From NCBI RefSeq assembly GCF_900106855.1, contig NZ_FNWI01000004.1, positions 1,364,001 to 1,428,000 on the forward strand: a DNA stretch of 64,000 bases, given 5' to 3'. This document shows positions 26,570-35,536 of the stretch, in pieces. Under the pieces are notes generated by a model that saw only the letters and a list, made by a program, of their open reading frames with translations, was not told the origin of the DNA and made no database searches. How positions within the stretch are numbered: the first letter of the stretch is position 1; each line of letters begins with the position of its first letter. Both the position numbers and the translations under genes were made by a program. This stretch comes from Varibaculum massiliense. GTDB lineage: Bacteria; Actinomycetota; Actinomycetes; Actinomycetales; Actinomycetaceae.

Positions 26570-26766
26570 GGCTGCTCCACCCCCTCGGGCGAAGGAGAAA
26601 GCGATTCCACCTGCGGTGCCTGTTGCGTGATGGCCGGTGCTTGCGGCTGAAAACTAACCGCTGGACCCAACTCGTGAACCCCATTGAATAGGAGGGCGCG
26701 CATCCCAATCAGGATGACTAGAGCCAGGGCAATCACGACAATCGCCACCGCTACGAATCTGCGCAC
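26566..26766 (-). CDS. Small single-pass membrane protein preceding a sensor kinase
   Basis: A 66-residue protein with one hydrophobic segment at about 5-25 and a Pro/Gln/Ser-rich tail. The positive N-terminus (MRRF) predicts that the tail is outside the membrane. The stop overlaps the kinase start by ATGA, so it is translated with the two-component genes. I do not recognise a family. A small accessory protein that modulates the kinase is a fair guess from position only. No lipobox is present. Confidence 0.6.
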   Translation of the reverse strand: MRRFVAVAIVVIALALVILIGMRALLFNGVHELGPAVSFQPQAPAITQQAPQVESLSPSPEGVEQP

Positions 26767-26861
26767 GCCCAGTCCCTCCTTGGTGATCCTAATAATCTTT
26801 AAGGACGCACTAACGCCCTTTTTTAATGATTATAGGTTATAGACCGGTTACTAAGGACAAC

Positions 26862-28079
26862 CTATTTTACTTGATTAAGAAAATCGACTATCCGCCCTAC
26901 GCCTTCCTCCAGGTCATGATCGTTGAGCGCGTAGGAAAGACGGAAGAAACCGGAAGGCCCGAAGGCCTCTCCGGGTACCACCGCTACCTCTACCTTGCGC
27001 AGCATCAAATCGGCCAATTCCGCGGAGGTTTGCGGAGTTTCTCCCGCGAGTTCGCGCCCTAAAATTCGCTCTACGCTGGGGTAACAGTAAAAGGCGCCGT
27101 GGGGTAGAGGAACTTCTAGGTCAGGAACCTGACGTAGCAACTCCACCATCCGCTGGCGACGACGGTCAAACACTTCGCGCATTTCCTCTACTTTGTCCAA
27201 GGGGCCGCTGACGGCGGCTAGTGCTGCCCGCTGCGCGATATTTGAGACATTTCCGGTGGTGTGGGATTGGAAAGCGGCACAGGCCTTGATTACGTCCTTC
27301 GGACCCATCATCCAGCCCACGCGCCAACCGGTCATGGCGTAGGTCTTAGCCACCCCATTCAGTACCAGGGTGCGTTCGGCTAGTTCCGGTACCAGTTTCA
27401 AAATATGTTCAGCGTGTACCCCGTCATAAATCAGGTGCTCATAGATTTCATCGGTAATCACCCAGATGCGGTTTTCCAGCGCCCACTGCCCGATAGCTTT
27501 CAGTTCCTCTGCATCATAAACCGCTCCGGTAGGGTTGGACGGGCTGACTACCAGCAGTGCCTTGGTCTTATCAGTCTTGGCGGCATCCAACTGTTCAACT
27601 GTGACTTTATAGTGCTGATCAGCGCCCGCCATTACCGGTACCGGAACCCCGCCCGCAATCTTGATAACTTCCGGGTAGGTAGTCCAGTAGGGGGTGGGCA
27701 TAATGACTTCGTCACCCACTTCCACTATCGCCGAGAATGCCTCGAAAACAGCCTGCTTACCACCATTGGTAACAATTATTTCGCTGTTGGGGTCAACCTC
27801 GTAGCCGGAATCCCGCAAAGTCTTTTTAGCGATTGCTTCCCGCAGCTGGGGCAGTCCTTTCCCCAAGCTGTAATGGTGCATTGTCGGGTCGACACAAGCC
27901 TCCTGCGCAGCCTTAACAATGTAGTCAGGGGTAGCAAAATCGGGTTCCCCGGCGCCGAATCCAATGACTGGACGCCCCTGAGCTTTGAGTTCTTTCGCAG
28001 CGGCATCTACCGCCAAAGTAGCAGAAGGGGAAATCTGGGCTAAACGGTTAGAAATTCTGTGTTCTTGCGGTTTATTCAT
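26862..28079 (-). CDS. Pyridoxal phosphate aminotransferase, class I (aspartate-type)
   Basis: A 405-residue class I/II aminotransferase. The N-terminal [15 protein letters not shown], the [10 protein letters not shown] segment, [24 protein letters not shown] and [15 protein letters not shown] with PLP Lys245 are all typical of AspC-like enzymes that use aspartate or related amino acids with 2-oxoglutarate. Gene position next to tRNA-Trp and secE on the opposite strand is the usual actinobacterial order for this aminotransferase. Substrate range cannot be settled from sequence. Confidence 0.92.
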   Translation of the reverse strand: MNKPQEHRISNRLAQISPSATLAVDAAAKELKAQGRPVIGFGAGEPDFATPDYIVKAAQEACVDPTMHHYSLGKGLPQLREAIAKKTLRDSGYEVDPNSEIIVTNGGKQAVFEAFSAIVEVGDEVIMPTPYWTTYPEVIKIAGGVPVPVMAGADQHYKVTVEQLDAAKTDKTKALLVVSPSNPTGAVYDAEELKAIGQWALENRIWVITDEIYEHLIYDGVHAEHILKLVPELAERTLVLNGVAKTYAMTGWRVGWMMGPKDVIKACAAFQSHTTGNVSNIAQRAALAAVSGPLDKVEEMREVFDRRRQRMVELLRQVPDLEVPLPHGAFYCYPSVERILGRELAGETPQTSAELADLMLRKVEVAVVPGEAFGPSGFFRLSYALNDHDLEEGVGRIVDFLNQVK

Positions 28080-28292
28080 ACTCTCATTTTGCCACGCCCA
28101 TCAGTTTCTTCACCAACGAGACCAAAATGCAATAGCTATTTAGACCAGTTTTACCTATTAAATTGCTGGTTCCGCGGGTAAAGGAAGTAAAAGGATGCGT
28201 TTTTCCCCACTAAGCGACTATTTTGGTTGGACGCCACCCGCAAAACCTCATAAACTTGTCTAGCACCGTATTCGGTCAGCCATTCGGCTGAA

Positions 28293-28365
28293 AGGGCAGT
28301 GGCGCAATTGGTAGCGCAACGGTCTCCAAAACCGTAGGTTGTGGGTTCGAGTCCCGCCTGCCCTG
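28293..28365 (+). tRNA. tRNA-Trp (CCA)
   Basis: A full cloverleaf is visible. The acceptor arms are AGGGCAG (28293-28299) and CTGCCCT (28358-28364) with discriminator G. The anticodon loop is CTCCAAA with anticodon CCA, and the T-arm contains GGTTCGAGTCC. The 3' CCA is not fully encoded (CA only). It lies just before secE, as is common in actinobacteria. Confidence 0.97.
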
Positions 28366-28450
28366 CAAATCTGAAACCTGTGCCGGGCCCGGTACAGGAC
28401 GAAATAGGAGCTTCGACGGGAGCTCCAAGACAGCAAGTGAGGAAACGATC

Positions 28451-28699
28451 TTGGCACCTAACGAGGGCGCAGCCTCCGTAGAGGCGGATGCCAAAACGGC
28501 GAAAAGTGGTTTTTGGGGTCGCATCGTGCAGTTCGTGCGGCAGGTTATCGCGGAGTTAAAAAAGGTTGTTTGGCCAACCCGCGATGAGCTCACCACGTTC
28601 TTTGTGGTCGTGATCGTATTTGTGCTGGCGATGATGGCCTTTTCAGGGGTTGTCGACGTAATCACCGCCTGGGTAGTCAGCAAAGTATTCGGCGGTTAA
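28451..28699 (+). CDS. secE: Preprotein translocase subunit SecE
   Basis: An 82-residue protein with one C-terminal membrane helix (about 49-75), preceded by the SecE signature VIAELKKVVWPTRDEL. It clamps SecY in the translocon of the plasma membrane. The start is TTG at 28451, with GAGGAAA about seven bases upstream. Length is typical for actinobacterial single-helix SecE. It lies between tRNA-Trp and nusG in the conserved order. Confidence 0.96.
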   Translation: MAPNEGAASVEADAKTAKSGFWGRIVQFVRQVIAELKKVVWPTRDELTTFFVVVIVFVLAMMAFSGVVDVITAWVVSKVFGG

Positions 28700-28750
28700 C
28701 TTAAGTAACAACATTTGCAAACAGGCAATAAGGAGCAGGAAGAAAATACC

Positions 28751-29590
28751 GTGAGCAACGATCCCGTATTCTCCTCAGAGGAAGGCGCCGCCACTGGTGC
28801 GAACTCGCTACCCGAAGAGGACGCGCAGGTCAGCTTGAAAGCAGCCGCGTCCTCAGAATCAGCAGAGCAAGAAGCTCCCACCCCGGAAGCCCCTGAACTA
28901 GAGATTACCGACACCCCGCAAGACCAGGAACTCGCGCCCTCGGCCACCGCTGAAGAGCTTTCAAAGGCCGAACAAGACAAGCTACGCGAAGAACTAGAGT
29001 TTTTGCCCGGCTACTGGTACGTCCTCCATACCTATTCCGGGTATGAACGGCGGGTGAAAGCCAATCTGGAGCAGCGGATTGTCACCTTCAATATGGAGGA
29101 TCAGATCTACCAGATTGAAGTACCGATGGAAAAAGTTGTCCAGGTAAAATCCACTGAACGCAAAGTGGTGGATCGGGTACGGATTCCCGGTTACGCTTTG
29201 GTGCGCATGGAGGCAGTAGAGGATGCTCCCGATGCCTGGCGGGTAGTTAAAGACACTCCGGCGGTCACCGGATTCGTGGGGGATTCGCAACATCCCTTGC
29301 CGCTGACCGAGGACGAAGTGGTTTCCATGTTGGCGCCCACCCCCGCTTCCATTAAGGCTGCGGAGTTGCAAGACGAGCGGACCAGCAAGGCCAAGCAAAA
29401 GGAACAGCCGGTTATTGAGGTTGATTTCGAGGTTGGCGAGAACGTTACCGTCACTGACGGTCCCTTCGCTACTATGCCGGCTACTATCTCCGAGATTATG
29501 CCTGACCAGCAGAAACTTAAGGTACTGGTGGTCATCTTTGATCGGGAGACTCCGGTAGAGCTCGGATTTAACCAGGTGGCAAAGATTTAA
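28751..29590 (+). CDS. nusG: Transcription termination/antitermination factor NusG
   Basis: A 279-residue protein. The NGN domain (about 85-200) contains [20 protein letters not shown], and a KOW domain closes it, with [19 protein letters not shown]. NusG binds RNA polymerase and affects pausing, Rho action and coupling to ribosomes. An acidic Glu/Ala/Pro-rich extension of about 80 residues precedes the NGN domain, as in many actinobacteria. I prefer GTG 28751 because GGAAG lies eight bases upstream; the frame is open from TTG 28715, which overlaps the ribosome site. Confidence 0.96.
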   Translation: MSNDPVFSSEEGAATGANSLPEEDAQVSLKAAASSESAEQEAPTPEAPELEITDTPQDQELAPSATAEELSKAEQDKLREELEFLPGYWYVLHTYSGYERRVKANLEQRIVTFNMEDQIYQIEVPMEKVVQVKSTERKVVDRVRIPGYALVRMEAVEDAPDAWRVVKDTPAVTGFVGDSQHPLPLTEDEVVSMLAPTPASIKAAELQDERTSKAKQKEQPVIEVDFEVGENVTVTDGPFATMPATISEIMPDQQKLKVLVVIFDRETPVELGFNQVAKI

Positions 29591-29591
29591 T

Positions 29592-29640
29592 TGCTCACAG
29601 TGAGCAGTCCAAATTGGTTGTAAGGGCGGGTGCGCCCTTA
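29592..29640 (+). promoter_or_regulatory. Two stem-loops between nusG and rplK
   Basis: TGCTCAC-A-GTGAGCA (29592-29606) lies directly after the nusG stop, with a loop too tight to form fully. TAAGGGCG-GGTG-CGCCCTTA (29621-29640) is a clean eight-base stem. Neither is followed by a strong T-run. This gap is where an L1-responsive leader for rplKA would be expected, but I cannot identify the L1 site itself. Confidence 0.4.
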
Positions 29641-29752
29641 GAATGGACGATTGTGCTGGCAGTTTTTCTACGGAGAAATTGCCAGACCGCAAAGAGTTTC
29701 CGGCAACCGCCGGGAAAGTAAAATCAAGAAATTTTATTGAGAAGGACCCTAT

Positions 29753-30187
29753 ATGCCTGCCAAGAAAAAGAAGGTAATCGGCCTGATCAAATTACAGATC
29801 GAGGCCGGTGCTGCTAACCCGGCGCCCCCAGTGGGGCCCGCGCTTTCGCAGCACCAGGTAAACATCATGGAGTTCTGCAAGGCCTATAATGCGGCTACGC
29901 AGGATCAACGCGGGAATGTGATTCCGGTAGAAATCAGTGTCTACGAGGATCACTCCTTTGACTTTGTGCTCAAATCCCCGCCGGCTGCCCAGCTGATTAA
30001 GAAAGCTGCTGGGATTGCCAAGGGCTCTGGTACTCCGAACACCAATAAGGTAGCGAAGCTGACCATGGATCAGGTTAAAGAGATCGCCGAGCAAAAGAAG
30101 GATGACCTGAACGCGAACGATATCGATGCGGCAGCAAAGATTATCGCGGGAACGGCTCGTTCAATGGGAGTTGTCGTCGAGGGCTAA
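29753..30187 (+). CDS. rplK: 50S ribosomal protein L11
   Basis: A 144-residue protein with the full L11 pattern: [20 protein letters not shown] near the start, [14 protein letters not shown], and the RNA-binding C-terminal domain with [13 protein letters not shown] and ARSMGV. It binds the GTPase-associated region of 23S rRNA. AGAAGGA precedes the ATG. It is the first gene of a rplK-rplA pair. Confidence 0.98.
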   Translation: MPAKKKKVIGLIKLQIEAGAANPAPPVGPALSQHQVNIMEFCKAYNAATQDQRGNVIPVEISVYEDHSFDFVLKSPPAAQLIKKAAGIAKGSGTPNTNKVAKLTMDQVKEIAEQKKDDLNANDIDAAAKIIAGTARSMGVVVEG

Positions 30188-30267
30188 CCCGGCGAGCAGC
30201 CAAAATAAGACTATAAACCGTGGAGGGGAATGTGCGCCCTCACCACAACCTGCAAGGAGAAAAGCAG

Positions 30268-30984
30268 ATGAAAAAGCACTCGAAGGCCTTTAAACAGGCC
30301 GCTGAAAAAGTTCATAAGGATCGGCTCTATCAACCGCTAGAGGCTTTCCGCTTGGCGAAAGAGATTGCTTCCACCAAGTTTGATTCCACCGTGGATGCGG
30401 TTTTCCGTCTCACGGTTGATCCGCGGAAATCGGATCAGATGATTCGCGGCACCGTTTCTTTGCCCAATGGCACTGGTAAGACCGTTAGGGTCCTGGTTTT
30501 TGCCAACAGCCCCAAGGACAAGGAAGCATTAGACGCCGGAGCCGATGAGGCCGGCGGCGACGAACTCATCGAAAAAGTTCAAGGCGGATATCTGGATTTC
30601 GATGTAGCGGTAGCTACCCCGGACATGATGGGGAAGGTAGGGCGTCTAGGTCGCGTCCTGGGGCCGCGTGGTCTCATGCCTAACCCGCGTACTGGTACCG
30701 TAACCATGGACGTAGAAAAAGCGGTGAAAGAGATCAAGGGCGGGCGGATTGACTTCCGGGTTGATAAGCACGCCAACCTGCACGTGGTGTTAGGTAAGAG
30801 CTCTTTTGATGCCGAGAAGCTGGCAGAGAACTACCAGGCTGTCCTGGATGAAGTTCTGCGTTTGCGCCCGGCAGCCCTGAAGGGGCAGTACATCAAGAAG
30901 ATTGCCGTATCTACCTCTATGGGACCGTCCATTCCTTTGGACAGCTCCTTGACGAAAGATCTAGCGACTGACGATCCTCGCTAA
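30268..30984 (+). CDS. rplA: 50S ribosomal protein L1
   Basis: A 238-residue protein. The start ATG 30268 is set by AAGGAG at 30254-30259, and the product then begins [15 protein letters not shown] as L1 proteins do; the frame is open 16 codons further upstream without meaning. The signature [18 protein letters not shown] and [11 protein letters not shown] is present. L1 forms the ribosome stalk and in many bacteria represses its own rplKA operon. A very strong terminator follows, so rplJ-rplL are not in the same transcript here. Confidence 0.98.
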   Translation: MKKHSKAFKQAAEKVHKDRLYQPLEAFRLAKEIASTKFDSTVDAVFRLTVDPRKSDQMIRGTVSLPNGTGKTVRVLVFANSPKDKEALDAGADEAGGDELIEKVQGGYLDFDVAVATPDMMGKVGRLGRVLGPRGLMPNPRTGTVTMDVEKAVKEIKGGRIDFRVDKHANLHVVLGKSSFDAEKLAENYQAVLDEVLRLRPAALKGQYIKKIAVSTSMGPSIPLDSSLTKDLATDDPR

Positions 30985-31031
30985 GGATTGTCGTGCCCGC
31001 CTTAGGGCAAAGGCGTAATAGCTGAAAATTT

Positions 31032-31080
31032 AAAGGGGATCCCGCCGGTGGAAAAATCCACCGGCGGGATCCCCTTTTTA
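31032..31080 (+). terminator. Rho-independent terminator of rplKA
   Basis: A perfect 21-bp stem (31032-31052 with 31057-31077) around an AAAA loop runs into a T-run. The stem is A-rich on its left side too, so it can also stop transcription from the opposite strand. Confidence 0.95.
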
Positions 31081-31110
31081 CTTTCCGCGGATTGGCACCA
31101 GAAATGCGGG

Positions 31111-31255
31111 CTGGCTCGGTAAAAGCACTCCGGGGACCCGATTTCCTCGCTTAGGCGAGGATAGGGAGTTGTAAGAAGAGGCAAATTAGGTATGTTTCCG
31201 ACTAAGCAAGATACTGGCGGATTGCGTGTCCCTGTCGTATCTTTTACCGGCCGCG
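31111..31255. repeat. Dispersed repeat element, copy 1 (conserved ends, variable interior)
   Basis: The left end, 31111-31139, is a 29-base block that recurs perfectly, inverted, at 38250-38278. The right end, 31235-31255, is a 21-base block that recurs perfectly, inverted, at 38196-38216. Within each copy the ends are partly complementary (CGGTAAAAG near the left, CTTTTACCG near the right), so the element can form a closing stem. The interior is 95 bases here and unrelated to copy 2, apart from each having a short hairpin next to the 29-base block (here CCTCGC-ttag-GCGAGG). It fills most of the gap between the convergent ends of rplA and the FeoA-like gene. Confidence 0.75.
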
Positions 31256-31311
31256 CCCCAGGTGGGAAAATCAGCCTAAGTAGCAGCTATCAAAGGCACT
31301 CCGCCGGCGCC

Positions 31312-31560
31312 CTAGATCATAATGGCTTCGGCAATTTGATTATCGATACTGTATCGGCTGTCTTTGATAACTACGATGCACATTTTACGTTTGCGGGAAA
31401 TGACTGTGATTTCCTGGCCGCTGTAGCACCCTAAACGAAACAGGAAACTGTCCATCTCGGGGTCATCAGTAGCTATATCTTTGACGATATAGGTTTGCCC
31501 CTCAGTGGCTTCCAGAAGATTCATTTTCTCCATTGTTTCGCAAACTAGTGACAGTGGCAT
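31312..31560 (-). CDS. FeoA-domain protein
   Basis: An 82-residue FeoA-like SH3-fold protein with TYIVKDIATDD, LFRLGCYSGQEITVISRKRK and a C-terminal VVIKDSRYSIDNQIAEAIMI segment that matches the FeoA fold. FeoA proteins are cytosolic partners of FeoB in Fe2+ uptake. AGGTGA lies six bases before ATG 31558-31560, inside the end of the preceding gene, which it overlaps by 16 bases. ATG codons at 31533 and 31524 are possible alternatives. It lies last in the minus-strand feo unit, an unusual place since feoA normally precedes feoB. Confidence 0.8.
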   Translation of the reverse strand: MPLSLVCETMEKMNLLEATEGQTYIVKDIATDDPEMDSFLFRLGCYSGQEITVISRKRKMCIVVIKDSRYSIDNQIAEAIMI

Positions 31561-31766
31561 TTCGGCTCACCTGTCTGGTTAGTAATGCCTGCTATTTGCA
31601 GATTATGACGGTTTCCCGGACTTGCCGCAACCTCAGGATTAAAAGTACAGGAGGAGGAAACCAGGCAACCGATACATTTGGTGCCTTTACGCTTCTCCTT
31701 GACGATATAGGTGATGGCTCCACCCACAATCGCTACCAGAGCCACGCTGGCAATAACAGTACTCAA
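31545..31766 (-). CDS. FeoB-associated Cys-rich membrane protein
   Basis: A 73-residue protein with one N-terminal membrane helix (about 3-22), then KEKRKGTKCIGCLVSSSC and a C-terminal PKCHCH. Small proteins with this layout, a helix followed by a CxxC and further Cys residues, regularly follow feoB. Their role is unclear; binding or handing over iron is suggested. It lies 15 bases after the feoB stop and overlaps the FeoA-like gene. Confidence 0.8.
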   Translation of the reverse strand: MSTVIASVALVAIVGGAITYIVKEKRKGTKCIGCLVSSSCTFNPEVAASPGNRHNLQIAGITNQTGEPKCHCH

Positions 31767-31781
31767 ATCTCTTCCTCTTTC

Positions 31782-33794
31782 TTAAGCAGCCTTCTGCACT
31801 TGCTGATGCAAGTTGTACTGGGCAGCGAAATTGGCGTGAATCCGGTGGGAAATCAACGCAATCACCACAGCCATTACCACCACTGCAATTAATCCGGGGA
31901 AGAAACCAGCTGCTAGGTGTCCGTGCATAATCAGAGTTCCGACTTGGTTCACCAGGAACGCCACGGTGTATCCGGTACAGAACTGCAGTCCGATGGCGCT
32001 CCACAACCAGCGACGATCACGCATTTCAGAGTTCATGGCGCCAATAGCGGCAAAGCAAGGCGGGGTGTAAAGGTTAAAGAACAGATAGGCGAGGGCGCTT
32101 ACCGAGGTCAGTCCCATAGTCGCGGCTACGGTATTGGCGCCTCCGGTCATTGCCAACTCATCGGTATTGATGAAACGAGTTAGCCCGTAGACCACTGCCA
32201 GGGTACCCACCACGTTTTCTTTGGCGATAAATCCGGTGACGGCAGCAGCTGCCAGCTGCCAGGTGCCAAAGCCCAGCGGAATCAGCAATATGGAGAAGGG
32301 GGTGGCAATAGAGGCCAGGATAGAGGTGTTTTCCGCGCCCTTTCCCACTTCCTGGAAACTCCAGTTGAAAGTCTGCATCAGCTGGACAACCAGGTTGCAC
32401 ACCAAGATTATGGTGGCGGCCTTAATAATGTAGGCCTTGGCGCGCTCCAACATCGACAAGGTGGCATTCCACAGGGAAGGAACCCGGTAGCGCGGTAGCT
32501 CCATAATGAAGAAGGATTTACGGAACTTGTGTCCGGTCACCATCTTTACCAGCAGTGCGCCTAGGAAGATTAGGCATAGCCCCAGGAAGTAGCTAACCCA
32601 ACTAACCCAGGCGGATCCGGCAAAGAAGGCTCCACAGAACAGTGCGATTACCGGGATTTTTGCTCCGCAAGGCACGAAAGATGCCAGCATGGCGGTGGCG
32701 CGACGTTCGCGTTCATCGCGGATAGTGCGGCAGCTCATGATGCCGGGAATGGCACAACCGGTGCTGATTACGATGGGGATTACGGATTTACCCGACAGAC
32801 CCACGCGTTTGAAAATGGGATCTAGAACGGCGCTAACCCGCGCCATGTACCCAGATTCTTCCAGCAGCGCAATCAAGAAATACATCACCATGACCAGCGG
32901 GAGGAATCCGATAACCGCGCCTACCCCTCCGATAAGGCCATCAGCAATAATGGTGCGTAAAACAGCGGGACTGTCTGCCATTTGTTCACTGGTCCAGTCC
33001 TGGAAGGCTTCAATCCATCCTACTATCCAGTCAGCGATTAGTGGCCCGAGATAGGTTTGAGAAATCGCGAATACTGCCCACATAATCGCCGCGAAAATCG
33101 CTATCCCTGCAAATTTATTGGTCAGTATCGCATCCAATGTGTCTTGGCGGGTATGGGCAGCAACCTTCACTGCCCGTTTTTCTACCGTGTCGACTACGGA
33201 GTCCACGAACTCATAGCGGCGTCGATCTTCTTTATCGACTGCCTGCTTATCGCTGAGGTCAATATCTGCTTGCAGGTAGGGGGCTTTTTGTTCTTTCCCT
33301 TCTTGCGCAAAAATTTCCCGCAGAACCTGATCTAGTCCGTTGTTTTCCTTCGCGGTAGAAACGGTAGGTACCACCGGGCACCCCAGTTCGCTCTGAAGTT
33401 TCTGAGCGTCAATCTGAGTGCGTTACTTCTGGTTGATATCGCTCTTATTCAGGGCGACCACCACCGGAACCCCTAACTCCAACAGTTGGGTGGTAAAGAA
33501 TAGGGATCGGCGCAGGTTGGTTGCGTCAACGATATTGACGATAGCGTCCGGGTTAGCGTCATGGACGTATTTACTGGTGATGGTTTCTTCCGGGGTGAAG
33601 GGAGACATGGAGTAGGCGCCCGGTAAGTCCACGGCAATGGCTTCTTTGCCTGCGCTGAACTCATTTTTTAGCTTAGCCTCAGCTTGTCCGACGGTGACTC
33701 CGCCCCAGTTGCCAACCTTGGCTTTCTGCCCGGTTAAGGCATTAAACATAGTGGTTTTACCGCTATTGGGGTTGCCGGCGAAGGCGATTCTCAT
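31782..33794 (-). pseudogene. feoB: Ferrous iron transporter FeoB, interrupted by an in-frame TAA
   Basis: The full frame is 670 codons plus stop and encodes all of FeoB except for a TAA at 33423-33425. The N-terminal G domain has GNPNSGKTT (G1, 7-15), DLPGAYS (G3) and NKSD (G4, 116-119); the stop follows four codons later, before G5. In the same frame the rest continues without shift: TQIDAQKLQSELGCPVVPTV, then the membrane Gate regions with GCAIPGIMSCRTIRDERER and FVPCGAKIPVIALF. FeoB imports Fe2+ and needs both parts in one chain or as interacting pieces. Causes could be a real nonsense mutation, a sequencing error or read-through. The downstream part could restart at GTG 33372-33374. Downstream feo genes remain intact. 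Confidence 0.85.
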
Positions 33795-33865
33795 GACGTA
33801 ATCCCCTCAAACATCCGTGAGCAATAATAGAAAAACTTATGTTTACCTGAGCATTTACCCTATCC

Positions 33866-33888
33866 ATTGTAAGGTACACCTTATTAGG
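33866..33888 (-). promoter_or_regulatory. feo promoter with iron-box-like palindrome
   Basis: TAAGGT-AC-ACCTTA (33870-33883) is a perfect palindrome with a DtxR/IdeR-like AGGT...ACCT core. On the minus strand it overlaps a TACAAT -10 (33871-33866), with TTACGT 17 bases upstream as a weak -35. Binding of an iron-loaded DtxR-type repressor here would block feo transcription. The match to the DtxR consensus is partial. Confidence 0.5.
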
Positions 33889-33998
33889 ACGTAAATCCTG
33901 GATGTATGCGCCCGTATTTTGCAGACAAGAGTCGGGAAGAAATAACTCTTAAGGCATGAATTATATGCTAGGCAAAATATGTCAAAAGATTTGGGCAG

Positions 33999-34469
33999 CT
34001 ATTGTTCCGAGTCTTTCAGGGAGGAATTTTGTTCAGGAATAGTTAGCGCCACACAGGTGAGTTTGCGTTCCTTCTTGTCTTTCCAACTGGTTTCCGTAGG
34101 GGATAGCGGATACAAATCCCACTTAGAATCACGATAACTAATCCCTACGAAGGATTTGAAATCGCGTGCACACTGTTTAAGCGCCAAATCATAGAGTTGC
34201 TTTTGTCCCGGGTAGGTACTTCCCGACAGCTTTTTTATTCCCACCACCTGGGAGTTATGCGGGTGAGTACAATCAACTCGCTCAACTTGCCCGGCGGGTT
34301 GAGCACCGGTGAGCACCTCCTCGGACATATTAAAACAATCGCCAACTTCCAGCTGGGAAGTCGCAATCGGTTGCGAGGAACAGCCACTTAAAGCCCCTAG
34401 GCTAAGGAGAGCGAGGAGACCAGAGAGCGCCCGGCGCGTACTCAGGCGGGGGAAAGTGAAAGTAGTCAT
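33999..34469 (-). CDS. Septum-formation-domain lipoprotein
   Basis: A 156-residue exported protein. With ATG 34467-34469 it starts MTTFTFPRLSTRRALSG and has a lipobox LSGC near residue 29, so it is a membrane-anchored lipoprotein. The mature part shows the LEVGDCFNMSEE and VDCTHPHNSQVVGI motifs of the actinobacterial Septum_form family (GDC ... C..PH), plus two more Cys, so two disulfides are likely. The open frame extends 32 codons upstream into the end of the PiT gene, but that would bury the signal peptide. Function in the family is poorly defined. Confidence 0.8.
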   Translation of the reverse strand: MTTFTFPRLSTRRALSGLLALLSLGALSGCSSQPIATSQLEVGDCFNMSEEVLTGAQPAGQVERVDCTHPHNSQVVGIKKLSGSTYPGQKQLYDLALKQCARDFKSFVGISYRDSKWDLYPLSPTETSWKDKKERKLTCVALTIPEQNSSLKDSEQ

Positions 34470-34486
34470 TGCTTCCACTTTAACCC

Positions 34487-35533
34487 CTAATAGGGGAAGA
34501 TGGCGTGAACAAAGAAATAGCTGAGGGCGCCAATCAGACCCGCGCCCGGCAAGGTTAGAATCCACGCGATAGCAATATTGCCGGCTACTCCCCAGCGCAC
34601 TGCAGATAGCCGCTTGGTGGCTCCTACCCCCATAATCGCGGAGGAAACCGATTGGGTTGTAGAAATCGGGGCGTGCCAGAGGAACGCGGTGATGTAGAGA
34701 ATCGAGGCGGAAGTAGTTTCCGCAACGAAGCCATGAGCGGGAGTAACGTCAATAACTTTCGACCCCAGGGTGTGCATAATCCGTCCACCGCCAAAATAGG
34801 TGCCTACGGAAATAGCGCCGGCAGCAGCCAGTTTCACCCATAAGGGAATCTGCATAGATCCATCAGCGTCGGTGGCGTGATAGCCGGCAGCTAGCAGCGC
34901 CATAGTAATAATCCCCATGGTCTTTTGCGCATCCTGCAAGCCGTGACCGAGCGCCATCGCCGCCGCCGAGAAACGCTGCATAAACCGGAAATTATTCATA
35001 GTGCGGTGATAGGAAGCTCTTTTCAGCGCGGAAAGTAAGAAGCGCATCACGAAATAGGCGGTAAAGAATCCCAGTAGGGGAGAAACCACCATAGGAATCA
35101 GCACGTGACTAACAATCCCCATCCATTGCACGGTAATAGCAGCTGCTAGTCCCACACCCGCCATGCCGCCAATCAGGGCGTGAGAGGAAGAAGAGGGCAA
35201 GCCGAAATACCAGGTAATAATGTTCCAGATAATCGCCCCCACCAGGGCAGCCAAAATGATTACCAGCCCGTGCTGACGATCTGCCTCTAAGGTGGAATCA
35301 GTAAAATGGGAAATATCGATAATCCCGTTACCAATGGTTTGTGCTACCCCGGTACCCAGCATCGCCCCAATCACGTTCATGATAGCTGCCATTAATAGAG
35401 CAGATTTAGGGCGCATAGAGCGGGTAGAAACACAGGTGGCGATGGCGTTGGCGGCATCGTGAAAGCCGTTGGTGAAATCGAAAATCAACGCAATGGTGAC
35501 TACCGCAATCACCAAGGCCATGGTGGTGTCCAC
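34487..35533 (-). CDS. Inorganic phosphate transporter, PiT family
   Basis: A 348-residue polytopic membrane protein with about ten helices. The PiT signature is duplicated as expected: FDFTNGFHDAANAIATCVSTR near residues 19-39 and a second copy near 260-280 (GFVAETTSASILY). It takes up phosphate with H+ or Na+ at low affinity. The start is GTG at 35531-35533, with AAGGAG nine bases upstream inside the end of the DUF47 gene. The DUF47-PiT pair is a common arrangement in which DUF47 modulates the transporter. Confidence 0.95.
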   Translation of the reverse strand: MDTTMALVIAVVTIALIFDFTNGFHDAANAIATCVSTRSMRPKSALLMAAIMNVIGAMLGTGVAQTIGNGIIDISHFTDSTLEADRQHGLVIILAALVGAIIWNIITWYFGLPSSSSHALIGGMAGVGLAAAITVQWMGIVSHVLIPMVVSPLLGFFTAYFVMRFLLSALKRASYHRTMNNFRFMQRFSAAAMALGHGLQDAQKTMGIITMALLAAGYHATDADGSMQIPLWVKLAAAGAISVGTYFGGGRIMHTLGSKVIDVTPAHGFVAETTSASILYITAFLWHAPISTTQSVSSAIMGVGATKRLSAVRWGVAGNIAIAWILTLPGAGLIGALSYFFVHAIFPY

Positions 35534-35536
35534 GGG

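Noticed and set aside
31192-31434. 80-codon plus-strand frame after rplA
   Set aside because: It runs through the repeat element and into the FeoA-like gene on the other strand and has no ribosome site or recognisable product.
31782-33374. Separate downstream gene for the FeoB membrane part
   Set aside because: It is in the same frame as the N-terminal piece, the GTG at 33372-33374 lies inside a conserved FeoB segment, and no ribosome site is evident. Treated as one broken gene.
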